A stretch of 64,000 bases of DNA from Pleomorphomonas sp. JP5 (GTDB lineage: Bacteria; Pseudomonadota; Alphaproteobacteria; Rhizobiales; Pleomorphomonadaceae). The DNA lies in the NCBI RefSeq assembly GCF_023721815.1, contig NZ_JAMDLI010000008.1:124001-188000 (forward strand), in the 5' to 3' direction. Below the pieces are notes generated by a model. It ran no database searches, was not told where the DNA came from, and saw nothing but the letters and a program-made list of their open reading frames with translations. This document shows, one piece after another, positions 30,172 through 38,451 of this stretch. Position 1 is the stretch's first letter. The number at the start of each line of letters is the position of its first letter. A program made the position numbers and the translations under genes.

Positions 30172-31052
30172 GCCGCGCCTCCACCTTCGCCAAGGAAAAG
30201 TCGGTGGGCAAGCGCCACGGCTCCGTCGAGCGCGCTCCCCTTGGGCGCCACCAGACGCGACCTGTTCCGCTCGGCAAGATAGGCGGGATAAAGAGGCGCG
30301 AGGCCGCCGAGCAACGCCAGGCGTTCCGCGCCATCGGCGACGATACGGTCCAGCGCCCGGTCGACCGACGCGGCAGCGGTCCTGACGATGTCGAGAGCCA
30401 CGGTGTCGCCGGCTTCGGCCGCCGAGAAGACGGCCGGTGCAAAGCGCCCGAACTCGCCCGGTGTCGCCGTCCGGGCAAACTCGACCATCGGTCCGGGAGC
30501 ACCACCAAACTCGGCGATCAATCGATCGGTAAGCGGGGATGAGGCAGCGAAGCGGTCGTAGGCGAGCAGTGTGGCGGCGAGCGCCGACCGGCCGAGACTG
30601 GCGCCCGAGCCGAAGTCGCCGATCACGAATCCCCAACCGCCATAGGAGCGAACGGCATCGCCGACACGCGCGAAGAACACCGAGCCAGTGCCGAGAATGG
30701 CCACAGCGCCGTCGCCACCGCCGATGGCCCCTTCAAGCGCAATGAGGCCGTCCGAGACGACCTCCACCCGACCTGCCGGCAGAGAGGCGGCGATGAAAGC
30801 GGCGGTATCCCCGACGTTGCTGCCGGCGAGCCCCAGCACCACCGCCGAGCGCCTGAGTATTCCACCGTCCAGCCCGGCCGAGGCAATGGCCACGTCGATG
30901 GCAGCCTGAATGTTGGAAAGAGAGCCGGCTCGATCGCTCAGAACATTGGCCGCCCCACCGGCGCCGGTGGCAATGATGCGTCCGTTGCGGCCGGCCACGG
31001 CCGCCCGACAGCCCGTCCCGCCTCCGTCGACGCCGATCACGAAATCCACCAT
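30168..31052 (-). CDS. BadF/BadG-type N-acetyl amino-sugar kinase
   Basis: 294 residues of the ASKHA (hexokinase-actin) fold, from the ATG at 31052 with an excellent GGAGGAGG site. The phosphate-1 loop is FVIGVDGGGTGCRAAVA, and further motifs are ILGTGSVFF and FGSGASLG. In this family members near nagA or murQ act as N-acetylglucosamine kinases, and that is the most likely role here, feeding NagA and working alongside MurQ. Glucosamine or another amino sugar is possible. It is first in the kinase-GntR-nagA operon. The first 32 codons of a longer frame (to 31148) lie across the promoter and operator and were excluded. Confidence 0.85.
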   Translation of the reverse strand: MVDFVIGVDGGGTGCRAAVAGRNGRIIATGAGGAANVLSDRAGSLSNIQAAIDVAIASAGLDGGILRRSAVVLGLAGSNVGDTAAFIAASLPAGRVEVVSDGLIALEGAIGGGDGAVAILGTGSVFFARVGDAVRSYGGWGFVIGDFGSGASLGRSALAATLLAYDRFAASSPLTDRLIAEFGGAPGPMVEFARTATPGEFGRFAPAVFSAAEAGDTVALDIVRTAAASVDRALDRIVADGAERLALLGGLAPLYPAYLAERNRSRLVAPKGSALDGAVALAHRLFLGEGGGAA

Positions 31053-31074
31053 CGCGGCCCTCCTCCATTGAAAG

Positions 31075-31090
31075 TACCAAAAAAATACCA
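31075..31090 (-). promoter_or_regulatory. Candidate operator of the kinase-gntR-nagA operon
   Basis: On the minus strand two TGGTA half-sites (31090-31086 and 31079-31075) lie 11 bases apart in direct repeat, separated by T-rich sequence, 23 to 38 bases before the kinase ATG. The same arrangement precedes murQ. The regulator is probably the GntR-UTRA protein of this operon. Confidence 0.55.
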
Positions 31091-31241
31091 TTTGCCAATC
31101 GACTTGTTGTCGACGAGCCGCGCTTTTTTGAGGAAACCGAAACAACACATTGTTTTATAAAGTTTATGCGAAGAGCCTCACATTAAGGACCGCTGAAGCT
31201 AGAGCAAAAATGAACGAAGTATGATTGTCCCCCTAGACAAG

Positions 31242-31257
31242 TGGTAGCTTTTTGGCA
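31242..31257 (+). promoter_or_regulatory. Candidate operator of the murQ-transporter operon
   Basis: TGGTA (31242-31246) and TGGCA (31253-31257) are spaced 11 bases in direct repeat with a T-rich centre, ending 25 bases before the murQ ATG. Aligned to the site before the divergent kinase, 5/5 and 4/5 half-site bases agree and the T5 centre is shared. Confidence 0.55.
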
Positions 31258-31282
31258 TTATTGCCGAGTGGGGAGTGGCAGA

Positions 31283-32185
31283 ATGACGGCAAAGCTCGGC
31301 ACCGAGGATCGCGATGTCAATGCGAAGGGGTTCGACACCCTGCCGCCGACGCGGATACTCGAAGTGCTTGCCGCCGCCCAGGTGAATGCCGCGCGTAGCG
31401 TCGAAGCGGCCATACCCGCCATTGCCGCCGCCGCCGAGAAAGCCGCCTCCGCCCTGACATCGGGTCACCGCCTCGCCTACATCGGCGCCGGCAGCTCGGG
31501 CCTGATGGCGCTCGCCGACTGCCTGGAACTGCCCGGCACCTACGGCATTGGCCTGAATGAGGCCGTCGTCGTTCTGGCCGGCGGTCGCGACAGTCTGGTC
31601 GACATGATCGGCGTGGGCGAGGACGATGTCGAGGCAGGCGCCGCCGACCTCGCGGCCACTGGCATCGGACGAGGCGATTGCGTGATCGCGGTCTCCGCGT
31701 CCGGCTCGACGCCCTACACGGTTGCCGCCGCCCGCCTCGCCAGGGAGCGCGGCGCAACGGTGATCGGCATCGCCAACAACGAAGGCGCGCCGCTTCTTCT
31801 TCTCGCCGATGTCGCCGTGCTGCTCGAAACACCGCCGGAAGTCATATCCGGCTCGACCCGCATGGGCGCGGGTACGGCGCAGAAGATCGCCCTCAACATG
31901 ATGTCGACGCTGATGGCCGTTCATCTTGGCCATGTCCATGACGGCCACATGGTCAACGTCAGGGCCGACAACGACAAGCTCACGGCGCGCGCCGCCCGCA
32001 TCGTGTCAGATATCACGGGAATTCCGACCGACACGGCGACAGGGCTCCTTCGGGAGAGCCGTGGCTCGGTCAAGCATGCCATTCTACTCGCCGCCGGCGC
32101 GGGAGATATCGAGGCGGCCAATGCCGCTCTCGTCGAGGCCGGCCAAAACCTGCGTCGGGCGATGTCGCTCGTCGCAAAACTATAA
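31283..32185 (+). CDS. murQ: N-acetylmuramic acid 6-phosphate etherase
   Basis: Lyase that splits the lactyl ether of MurNAc-6-phosphate to GlcNAc-6-phosphate and D-lactate. 300 residues from the ATG at 31283, with GGGGAG upstream. The SIS-domain sugar-phosphate motif is YIGAGSSGLMALAD, a second is VSASGSTPYTVAA, and the family signature GSTRMGAGTAQKIALNM is nearly exact. Its product is the NagA substrate, so the divergent operons meet at GlcNAc-6-phosphate. MurQ normally acts on cell-wall sugar recovered from outside or recycled, which hints at the transporter cargo encoded downstream. Confidence 0.94.
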   Translation: MTAKLGTEDRDVNAKGFDTLPPTRILEVLAAAQVNAARSVEAAIPAIAAAAEKAASALTSGHRLAYIGAGSSGLMALADCLELPGTYGIGLNEAVVVLAGGRDSLVDMIGVGEDDVEAGAADLAATGIGRGDCVIAVSASGSTPYTVAAARLARERGATVIGIANNEGAPLLLLADVAVLLETPPEVISGSTRMGAGTAQKIALNMMSTLMAVHLGHVHDGHMVNVRADNDKLTARAARIVSDITGIPTDTATGLLRESRGSVKHAILLAAGAGDIEAANAALVEAGQNLRRAMSLVAKL

Positions 32186-32200
32186 TCGGGGTTCTCAACG

Positions 32201-32217
32201 CGCGTCATCAAGACGCG
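32201..32217 (+). other. Small hairpin between murQ and the binding protein
   Basis: CGCGTC, loop ATCAA and GACGCG form a perfect six-pair stem about 15 bases after the murQ stop and just before the AAGGGAG site of the binding-protein gene. It may help stabilise the abundant binding-protein message. Confidence 0.35.
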
Positions 32218-32235
32218 AGCAAAGGGAGACGGACG

Positions 32236-33492
32236 ATGTATCGCACTACGTTGCAGGGTGCCCTGCTGGCATCGAGCATCCTCGCCGGCGTCGGCTCGGC
32301 CATGGCCGCCGACGTCACGCTCAACATCGAGAGCTGGCGCAACGACGATCTTCAGATCTGGCAGGAGCAGATCATTCCGACCTTCGAGGCCAAGCATCCC
32401 GGCATCAAGGTGACCTTCTCGCCGAGCGCGCCGACTGAATACAACGCCGCGCTCAACGCCAAGCTCGACGCGGGCTCGGCCGGCGATCTCGTCGCCTGCC
32501 GGCCGTTCGACACCTCGCTGCAGCTGTTCGAGAAGGGCAAGCTCGAGGACCTGACCGGTCTCGAGGGCATGAAGAACTTCTCTGACGTCGCCAAGTCCGC
32601 CTGGACCACCGACGACGGCGCCAAGACCTTCTGCGTGCCGATGGCGTCCGTTATCCATGGCTTCATCTACAACAAGGAAGCCTTCGAGAAGATTGGCGCC
32701 GAGGTTCCGAAGACGGTCGACCAGTTCTTTGCCGTGCTCGACAAGCTGAAGGAAGATGGCACCTACATCCCCATGGCCATGGGCACCAAGGACATGTGGG
32801 AAGCGGCCACGATGGGCTATCAGAACATCGGCCCGACCTACTGGAAGGGTGAGGAAGGCCGCAAGGCGCTGATCGCCGGCACGCAGAAGCTGACCGACGA
32901 GCCGTGGGTCGAGCCCTATCGCGTGCTCGCCAAGTGGAAGCCCTATCTCGGCGACGGCTTCGAGGCGCAGACCTACCCCGACAGCCAGAATCTCTTCACG
33001 CTTGGCCGCGCCGCCATCTACCCGGCCGGTTCGTGGGAAATTTCGCTGTTCAACACCGCCGGCCTGAAGCTCGGCGCCTTCCCGCCGCCGGTCGTCAAGG
33101 ACGGAGACACCTGCTACATCTCCGACCACAACGACATCGCCATGGGCCTCAACGCGGCCAGCCCGCACAAGGAAGAGGCCAAGGTGTTCCTCGAGTGGGT
33201 CGCCTCGCCCGAGTTCGCCTCGATCTATGCCAACGCGCTGCCGGGCTTCTTCAGCCTGAACTCGACGGCCGTCGACATGACCGACCCGCTGGCCAAGGAG
33301 TTCGTTTCCTGGCGCGAGACCTGCAAGCCGACCATCCGCTCGACCTACCAGATCCTGTCGCGCGGCACGCCCAACCTCGAGAACGAGACCTGGACGGAAT
33401 CGGCCAACGTCATCAACGGCACCGACACGCCGGAAGCCGCCGCCAAGAAGCTGCAGGACGGCCTCGACAGCTGGTACAAGCCGGCCAAGTGA
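32236..33492 (+). CDS. ABC transporter sugar-binding protein
   Basis: 418-residue family 1 extracellular solute-binding protein that delivers sugar or oligosaccharide to the permeases encoded next. A signal peptide is cleaved near SAMAADVTL. Typical features are VTLNIESWRNDD, TFEAKHPGIKVTFSPSAP and GRAAIYPAGSWEIS near residue 265. Three mature-part cysteines (ACRPF, TFCVP, ETCKP) might form disulfides. The substrate is inferred from murQ and nagA as GlcNAc, chito-oligosaccharide or a muropeptide sugar. GGGAGAC precedes the ATG. A hairpin after the stop probably limits expression of the permeases relative to this gene. Confidence 0.92.
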   Translation: MYRTTLQGALLASSILAGVGSAMAADVTLNIESWRNDDLQIWQEQIIPTFEAKHPGIKVTFSPSAPTEYNAALNAKLDAGSAGDLVACRPFDTSLQLFEKGKLEDLTGLEGMKNFSDVAKSAWTTDDGAKTFCVPMASVIHGFIYNKEAFEKIGAEVPKTVDQFFAVLDKLKEDGTYIPMAMGTKDMWEAATMGYQNIGPTYWKGEEGRKALIAGTQKLTDEPWVEPYRVLAKWKPYLGDGFEAQTYPDSQNLFTLGRAAIYPAGSWEISLFNTAGLKLGAFPPPVVKDGDTCYISDHNDIAMGLNAASPHKEEAKVFLEWVASPEFASIYANALPGFFSLNSTAVDMTDPLAKEFVSWRETCKPTIRSTYQILSRGTPNLENETWTESANVINGTDTPEAAAKKLQDGLDSWYKPAK

Positions 33493-33508
33493 CGACGTGA
33501 AGCAAGAC

Positions 33509-33540
33509 GGCGGCGCGGGCTTTCGCGCCGCCGCCCTTTT
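33509..33540 (+). terminator. Attenuator-like hairpin after the binding-protein gene
   Basis: GGCGGCGCG, loop GGCTTT and CGCGCCGCC make a perfect nine-pair stem followed by GCCCTTTT. Such partial terminators between binding-protein and permease genes are a known way to make more binding protein than permease. Confidence 0.65.
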
Positions 33541-33585
33541 CGCCTGTCGGGCAACCGACAAGCCGCCGGCGCCACAGAGATCGAC

Positions 33586-34536
33586 ATGACTGACCTTGCA
33601 CCCGAACAGGGCGAGGAAGCCTCGCGGCGGCGACCGCGGCGCTGGCATATCCTCGTCTTCCTCGCTCCCGCCGTCATCATCTACACGGCGGTGATGATCC
33701 TGCCGCTCATCGAGACGCTTCGGCAGTCCTTCTTCAACGTCGTCGACGGCGAGCATGTCTTCGTCGGCTTTGCCAACTTCGCGACGCTGTTCGGCGATCC
33801 ACGCTGGGCGAGCGACTTCTGGAACGCGCTTGGCAACAACTTCGTCTTCTTCCTGATCCATATGGCCGTTCAGAACCCGATCGGCGTCGCGCTCGCCGCG
33901 CTTCTGTCGCTGCCGGGCCTCAGGTTCGCGGCCTTCTACCGCACGGCCTTCTTCCTGCCCACGCTCTTGTCCTTCGTCATCGTCGGCTTCATCTGGAAAC
34001 TGATCCTGTCGCCGATCTGGGGCGTCGCACCCTGGCTGATGGATCTCGTCGGCATGAAGTCGATGTTCGGTCCATGGCTGGGCAAGCCCGGCTCGGCACT
34101 GATCACCGTGTCTCTGGTGTCGGTCTGGCAGTTCATCGGCATTCCGATGATGCTGATCTACGCTGCACTGCTCAGCATCCCGGAAGAGGTGATCGAAGCG
34201 GCCGAGATCGACGGAATCACCGGTTGGGGGCAGTTCTTCAAGATCAAGCTTCCGCTTGTCCTGCCGGCCATCGGCATCATCTCGATCCTGACCTTCGTCG
34301 GCAACTTCAACGCCTTCGACCTCGTCTACACCATGCAGGGGGCGCTGGCAGGTCCGGACAAGGCGACCGACATTCTCGGCACCTTCCTCTACCGCACCTT
34401 CTTCGGGTTCCAGTTGCAGCTCGGCGACCAGTCGATGGGGGCCACCATCGCCACCATCATGTTCCTGATCATCCTGACCGGCGTCTGCATCTACCTGTTC
34501 GGCATCCAGCGGCGCATCCGCCGCTACCAGTTCTGA
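33586..34536 (+). CDS. Sugar ABC transporter permease (MalF-like)
   Basis: 316-residue inner-membrane permease. The first membrane segment is at about residues 22-45 after an Arg-rich cytoplasmic start (EASRRRPRRW), and about six segments follow. The EAA loop that docks the ATPase is visible as EEVIEAAEIDGITGWGQFFKIKLPL. It pairs with the next permease to form the translocation pore. The gap of 93 bases from the binding-protein gene contains the attenuator-like hairpin. Confidence 0.93.
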   Translation: MTDLAPEQGEEASRRRPRRWHILVFLAPAVIIYTAVMILPLIETLRQSFFNVVDGEHVFVGFANFATLFGDPRWASDFWNALGNNFVFFLIHMAVQNPIGVALAALLSLPGLRFAAFYRTAFFLPTLLSFVIVGFIWKLILSPIWGVAPWLMDLVGMKSMFGPWLGKPGSALITVSLVSVWQFIGIPMMLIYAALLSIPEEVIEAAEIDGITGWGQFFKIKLPLVLPAIGIISILTFVGNFNAFDLVYTMQGALAGPDKATDILGTFLYRTFFGFQLQLGDQSMGATIATIMFLIILTGVCIYLFGIQRRIRRYQF

Positions 34537-34549
34537 CGGGAGGGGGCGG

Positions 34550-35389
34550 ATGTCCAAGGCAAGACAATCGAAGCTGCGCACCAGCCTCGTCCATGTGGCG
34601 CTGATCGCCTACACGCTGGTGGCGCTGTTTCCGGTGTTTCTCACCATCATCAATTCGCTCAAGAGCAAGCAGGCGATCTTCGGTCAGCCGCTGCGCCTGC
34701 CCGGCCCGTCGACCTTCAGCCTGATCGGCTACGAGACGGTTCTGAAGCAGGGTGACTTCGTCACCTACTTCCAGAACAGCACCGTCGTCACCGTCGTCTC
34801 GATCTTCCTGGTGTTGTTGTTCGGGGCCATGGCCGCCTTTGCGCTGGCAGAATACCGCTTCCGCGGCAACACGCTGATGGGCCTCTATCTGGCCATCGGC
34901 ATCATGATCCCGATCCGCCTCGGAACGGTGGCGCTGTTGCAGGGCATGGTGGCGACGGGCCTCGTCAACACGCTGACCGCGCTCGTGCTGGTCTACACGG
35001 CGCAAGGCCTGCCGCTGGCCATCTTCATCCTGTCGGAGTTCATGCGGACGGTATCGGACGATCTCAAGAATGCCGGGCGCATCGACGGTCTTTCCGAATA
35101 CGCCATCTTCTTCCGCCTCGTGCTGCCGCTGGTGCGGCCGGCCATGGCGACGGTGGCCGTCTTCACCATGATCCCCATCTGGAACGACCTGTGGTTCCCG
35201 CTGATCCTGGCCCCCGGCGAAAGCACCAAGACGGTGACGCTCGGCGCGCAGCTGTTCATCGGCCAGTTCGTCACCAACTGGAACGCCGTGCTGGCGGCAC
35301 TGTCGCTCGCCATCTTCCCGGTGCTCATCCTCTACATCATCTTCTCGCGGCAGCTGATCCGCGGCATCACCTCGGGAGCGGTCAAATGA
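34550..35389 (+). CDS. Sugar ABC transporter permease (MalG-like)
   Basis: 279-residue partner permease with about six membrane segments. The EAA motif reads DLKNAGRIDGLSEYAIFFRLVLPL and the C terminus is short and basic ([15 protein letters not shown]). A strong GGGAGGGGG site precedes the ATG, 13 bases after the first permease. Its last four bases overlap the next gene (ATGA). Confidence 0.93.
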   Translation: MSKARQSKLRTSLVHVALIAYTLVALFPVFLTIINSLKSKQAIFGQPLRLPGPSTFSLIGYETVLKQGDFVTYFQNSTVVTVVSIFLVLLFGAMAAFALAEYRFRGNTLMGLYLAIGIMIPIRLGTVALLQGMVATGLVNTLTALVLVYTAQGLPLAIFILSEFMRTVSDDLKNAGRIDGLSEYAIFFRLVLPLVRPAMATVAVFTMIPIWNDLWFPLILAPGESTKTVTLGAQLFIGQFVTNWNAVLAALSLAIFPVLILYIIFSRQLIRGITSGAVK

Positions 35390-36444
35390 CATCGCCCGTT
35401 CGGGTTCTCTCCGCCGGCCTCGGCAACATGGGCAGGAGCCACGCCCTCGCCTACCATCGCAATCCCGGCTACGAGATCGTTGGCCTCGTCAACCGCACCA
35501 AGGTGGCGCTGCCGGACGAGCTCCAAGGCTACGATATAGCCCCGTCCTTTCCGGAGGCGCTCAAGGCGCTCCATCCCGACTTGGCGTCGATCAGCACCTA
35601 TTCGGAAAGCCACGCCGACTACGCCGTGATGGCCATGGAACAGGGCTGCCACATCTTCGTCGAAAAGCCGCTGGCCACCACCGTTGCCGACGCCCGGCGG
35701 ATCATCGACTGCGCCGTCGCCAACAAACGCAAACTGGTCATCGGCTACATCCTGCGCCACCATCCGTCCTGGCAGCGCTTCATCGCCGAGGCGCGGACGC
35801 TGGGTGGCCCCTACGTGTTCCGCATGAACCTCAACCAGCAGTCCTCGGGCAAGACCTGGGAGACGCACAAGGCGCTGATGAACACCACCGCGCCGATCGT
35901 CGATTGCGGCGTGCACTACATCGACGTCATGTGCCAGGTGACCGACGCGGAGCCGACGGAAGTCCGTGGAATGGGCCTCCGCCTTTCCAACGAGATCGCG
36001 CCGGACATGTACAACTACGGCCACCTGCAGGTGCTGTTCTCCGACGGCTCGGTCGGCTGGTACGAGGCCGGCTGGGGACCGATGATGTCGGAACAGGCCT
36101 TCTTCGTCAAAGACATCATCTCGCCCAACGGCTCGGCCTCCATCGTCATGCGGGAGGGCAAGTCGGACGATGTCGACGCCCATACCCGCACCTCGACCAT
36201 CCGCGTCCACAAGGCTGCAACCGGAGCGGACGGCGCCTTCCTGGCGCCCGACGTCGATCACACCATGGCGGGCGAACCGGGCCACCAGGAGCTGTGCGAG
36301 CTGGAGCAGGCCTACATGTTGAAGGCGATCGTCGAGGATATCGACCTTACCCAGCACATGAACGACGCCCTGAAGTCGCTGGCGGTCTGCCTTGCCGCCG
36401 ACGAAAGCGTGCGCACCGGCAAGCCGGTCAAGTTGCAAGGATAA
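35386..36444 (+). CDS. Gfo/Idh/MocA family oxidoreductase
   Basis: 352-residue NAD(P)-dependent sugar or polyol dehydrogenase candidate. The N-terminal Rossmann turn is [17 protein letters not shown] and the family signature [15 protein letters not shown] supplies the Glu-Lys-Pro motif. The catalytic-domain motif [10 protein letters not shown] is also present. Its ATG overlaps the permease stop, so it belongs to the transporter operon; it probably oxidises or rearranges an imported sugar, perhaps an anhydro- or disaccharide form. The exact substrate is unknown. Confidence 0.9.
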   Translation: MTSPVRVLSAGLGNMGRSHALAYHRNPGYEIVGLVNRTKVALPDELQGYDIAPSFPEALKALHPDLASISTYSESHADYAVMAMEQGCHIFVEKPLATTVADARRIIDCAVANKRKLVIGYILRHHPSWQRFIAEARTLGGPYVFRMNLNQQSSGKTWETHKALMNTTAPIVDCGVHYIDVMCQVTDAEPTEVRGMGLRLSNEIAPDMYNYGHLQVLFSDGSVGWYEAGWGPMMSEQAFFVKDIISPNGSASIVMREGKSDDVDAHTRTSTIRVHKAATGADGAFLAPDVDHTMAGEPGHQELCELEQAYMLKAIVEDIDLTQHMNDALKSLAVCLAADESVRTGKPVKLQG

Positions 36445-36448
36445 GCCC

Positions 36449-37450
36449 GTGGGATCGCTGGAACTCAGAAACATCAGAAAGTCCTTCGGCGCGCAGGAGG
36501 TGCTGAAGGGCATCGACCTCGAGGTGAAGGACGGCGACTTCGTCATTTTCGTCGGCCCTTCGGGCTGCGGCAAGTCGACGCTGCTGCGCTCTATCGCCGG
36601 CCTTGAGGACGTCACCTCGGGCACCGTTCTGATCAACGGGCAGGACGTCACCGTGACGCCGCCCGCCAAGCGCGGCATCGCCATGGTCTTTCAGACCTAC
36701 GCGCTTTACCCGCACCTCAGCGTGCGCGACAACATGGCGCTCGGCCTCAAGCAGGCCGGCGCGCCGGCGGCGGAAATCGAAGTGCGCGTCGCCAAGGCGA
36801 CGGAGATGCTGTCCCTGGAGCCCTATCTCAAGCGGCGGCCGGCCGAACTCTCCGGCGGCCAGCGGCAGCGCGTCGCCATCGGTCGCGCGCTGGTGCGCGA
36901 GCCGGAACTGTTCCTGTTCGACGAGCCACTCTCCAACCTCGACGCGGCGCTGCGTGTCCAGACCCGCGTCGAGATCGCCCGCCTGCACCGCCAGCTCGGC
37001 GCCACCATGATCTACGTGACGCACGATCAGGTGGAGGCGATGACGCTCGCCGACCGCATCGTGGTGCTGAACGGCGGCGTCATCGAGCAGATCGGCTCGC
37101 CGATGGAGCTCTACAATCGGCCGGCCAACCTGTTCGTGGCCGGCTTCATCGGCTCGCCGCAGATGAACTTCATCGAGGCGGCGCGCATCGGCGAGGCAGG
37201 CGCAACCATCGGAATCCGGCCGGAGCACATGTCGGTATCGCCGACGGAGGGCCGCTTCCGGGGCAAGGTGATCCATGCCGAACACCTCGGCGCCGACACC
37301 AACCTCTACCTGGAAACCGAAAGTGCCGGGCTCATCACCGTGCGCCTGTTCGGCGAGCACCGCTACGCCGCCGACGACATCGTCCATGCGACGCCGGATG
37401 CGACCAAGATCCATCGCTTTGACGAGAGCGGCCGCGCGATAACCGCCTGA
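36449..37450 (+). CDS. Sugar ABC transporter ATPase (MsmK/UgpC-like)
   Basis: 333 residues from a GTG at 36449 with AAGGA eight bases upstream. Walker [17 protein letters not shown]-loop [18 protein letters not shown], signature [15 protein letters not shown], Walker [13 protein letters not shown] and the H-loop [16 protein letters not shown] are all intact. A C-terminal TOBE domain ([17 protein letters not shown]) is present as in MalK-type ATPases that energise carbohydrate importers. It is the last gene of the murQ operon and is followed by a terminator. Confidence 0.95.
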   Translation: MGSLELRNIRKSFGAQEVLKGIDLEVKDGDFVIFVGPSGCGKSTLLRSIAGLEDVTSGTVLINGQDVTVTPPAKRGIAMVFQTYALYPHLSVRDNMALGLKQAGAPAAEIEVRVAKATEMLSLEPYLKRRPAELSGGQRQRVAIGRALVREPELFLFDEPLSNLDAALRVQTRVEIARLHRQLGATMIYVTHDQVEAMTLADRIVVLNGGVIEQIGSPMELYNRPANLFVAGFIGSPQMNFIEAARIGEAGATIGIRPEHMSVSPTEGRFRGKVIHAEHLGADTNLYLETESAGLITVRLFGEHRYAADDIVHATPDATKIHRFDESGRAITA

Positions 37451-37475
37451 CGCGGTCGCGGCATTGGCCCTGCAG

Positions 37476-37505
37476 CGCCGCCTTGAGGCGGCGTTTGTCG
37501 TTTTT
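37476..37505 (+). terminator. Intrinsic terminator of the murQ-transporter operon
   Basis: CGCCGCC, loop TTGA and GGCGGCG form a perfect seven-pair stem followed by TTTGTCGTTTTT, 25 bases after the ATPase stop. Confidence 0.75.
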
Positions 37506-37586
37506 CAGCGCACCCCGCAATTTCGATCAAGCGGAGTGTTCCGGCTTCGTTCATCAATGAAGCGCTTTCAGCGTGACGAGGAAGAG

Positions 37587-38414
37587 ATGAGCGTTCTGGA
37601 AAAGGCAATCTGGTATCTGGAGCTGAATGTCGCACGGTCGTTGACGCTCGCCGAACTGGCCGATCACTGCGCCGTCACGCCCTGGCACCTCTCCCGCCTT
37701 TTTCAGGGCGCCGTTGGCCTCGGCCCGATGAGCTATCTGAGAGCGCGGCGACTGACCCTCGCCGCTGAGGCGCTGGCAAGGGGCGATCAGGACATTCTGC
37801 CGATCGCGCTCGACGCCGGCTACGGCTCGCATGAAGCCTTCACCCGCGCCTTCGTCGGTCTTTTCGGCGTATTGCCGAGCACGGTCCGGCAGGCCGGGAC
37901 AACCGACAACCTCCCCTTGATGGAGCCATGGACGATGCGCAAGGACATGATCATCGATATCGCCGCCCCCGAGCTTCGCGAACGCGACGCCTTCCGGGTC
38001 ACAGGGCTTTCAACCCGCTGCACCTTCGAGACGAATTCCGTCATTTCCAAGCTGTGGGGGGACTTCGACCAACACTGCGCCGCCATCCCCTCGCCGGTCC
38101 CCGGCGCATGCTACGGGGTATGCTGCGACATGGAGGCCGACGGCCACTTCCGCTACGTCGCCGGTCTCGCCACACCCTCCAGTCACGTGCCCGAAGGCCT
38201 CGACACCGTCGAGATTCCGGCAAGCCGTTATGCCGTCTTCAAGCATGTCGGCCACCTCTCGGGCTTCAACAAGACCGTCTACACCGTCTGGAACAAAGGT
38301 CTGCCTGACGCAGGCCTGACGCCGGCCAAGACGCCCGACTTCGAGCTCTATGACGAGCGCTTCGATGCCCAAACCTGCATGGGAACGGTGGAAATCTGGA
38401 TCCCCATCGTCTGA
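37587..38414 (+). CDS. AraC regulator with GyrI-like effector domain
   Basis: 275 residues from the ATG at 37587, which has GAGGAAG directly upstream; an ATG 30 bases earlier is possible. Two AraC helix-turn-helices occupy about residues 8-105 (SLTLAELADHCAVTPWHLSRLF, then ILPIALDAGYGSHEAFTRAF). The C-terminal half is a GyrI-like (Bac_rhamnC/AraC_E_bind) ligand-binding domain including FRYVAGLATPSS and YAVFKHVGHLSGFNKTVYTVW. This Rob-type layout often senses small hydrophobic or cationic molecules and controls efflux or stress genes. No obvious target adjoins it. Confidence 0.9.
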   Translation: MSVLEKAIWYLELNVARSLTLAELADHCAVTPWHLSRLFQGAVGLGPMSYLRARRLTLAAEALARGDQDILPIALDAGYGSHEAFTRAFVGLFGVLPSTVRQAGTTDNLPLMEPWTMRKDMIIDIAAPELRERDAFRVTGLSTRCTFETNSVISKLWGDFDQHCAAIPSPVPGACYGVCCDMEADGHFRYVAGLATPSSHVPEGLDTVEIPASRYAVFKHVGHLSGFNKTVYTVWNKGLPDAGLTPAKTPDFELYDERFDAQTCMGTVEIWIPIV

Positions 38415-38451
38415 CGAGCGGCGAAGTCTCGCTCCCGGTCCCCGCCGTTCG

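Noticed and set aside
31921-34581. 886-codon open frame on the minus strand opposite murQ, the binding protein and permease genes
   Set aside because: It is the antisense shadow of four clear genes in high-GC DNA. Its protein is rich in Arg, Asp, Glu and His in low-complexity order and has no domain character.
28233-37450. A mobile genomic island for the amino-sugar genes
   Set aside because: No integrase, tRNA edge, direct repeats or change in base composition was seen at its borders.
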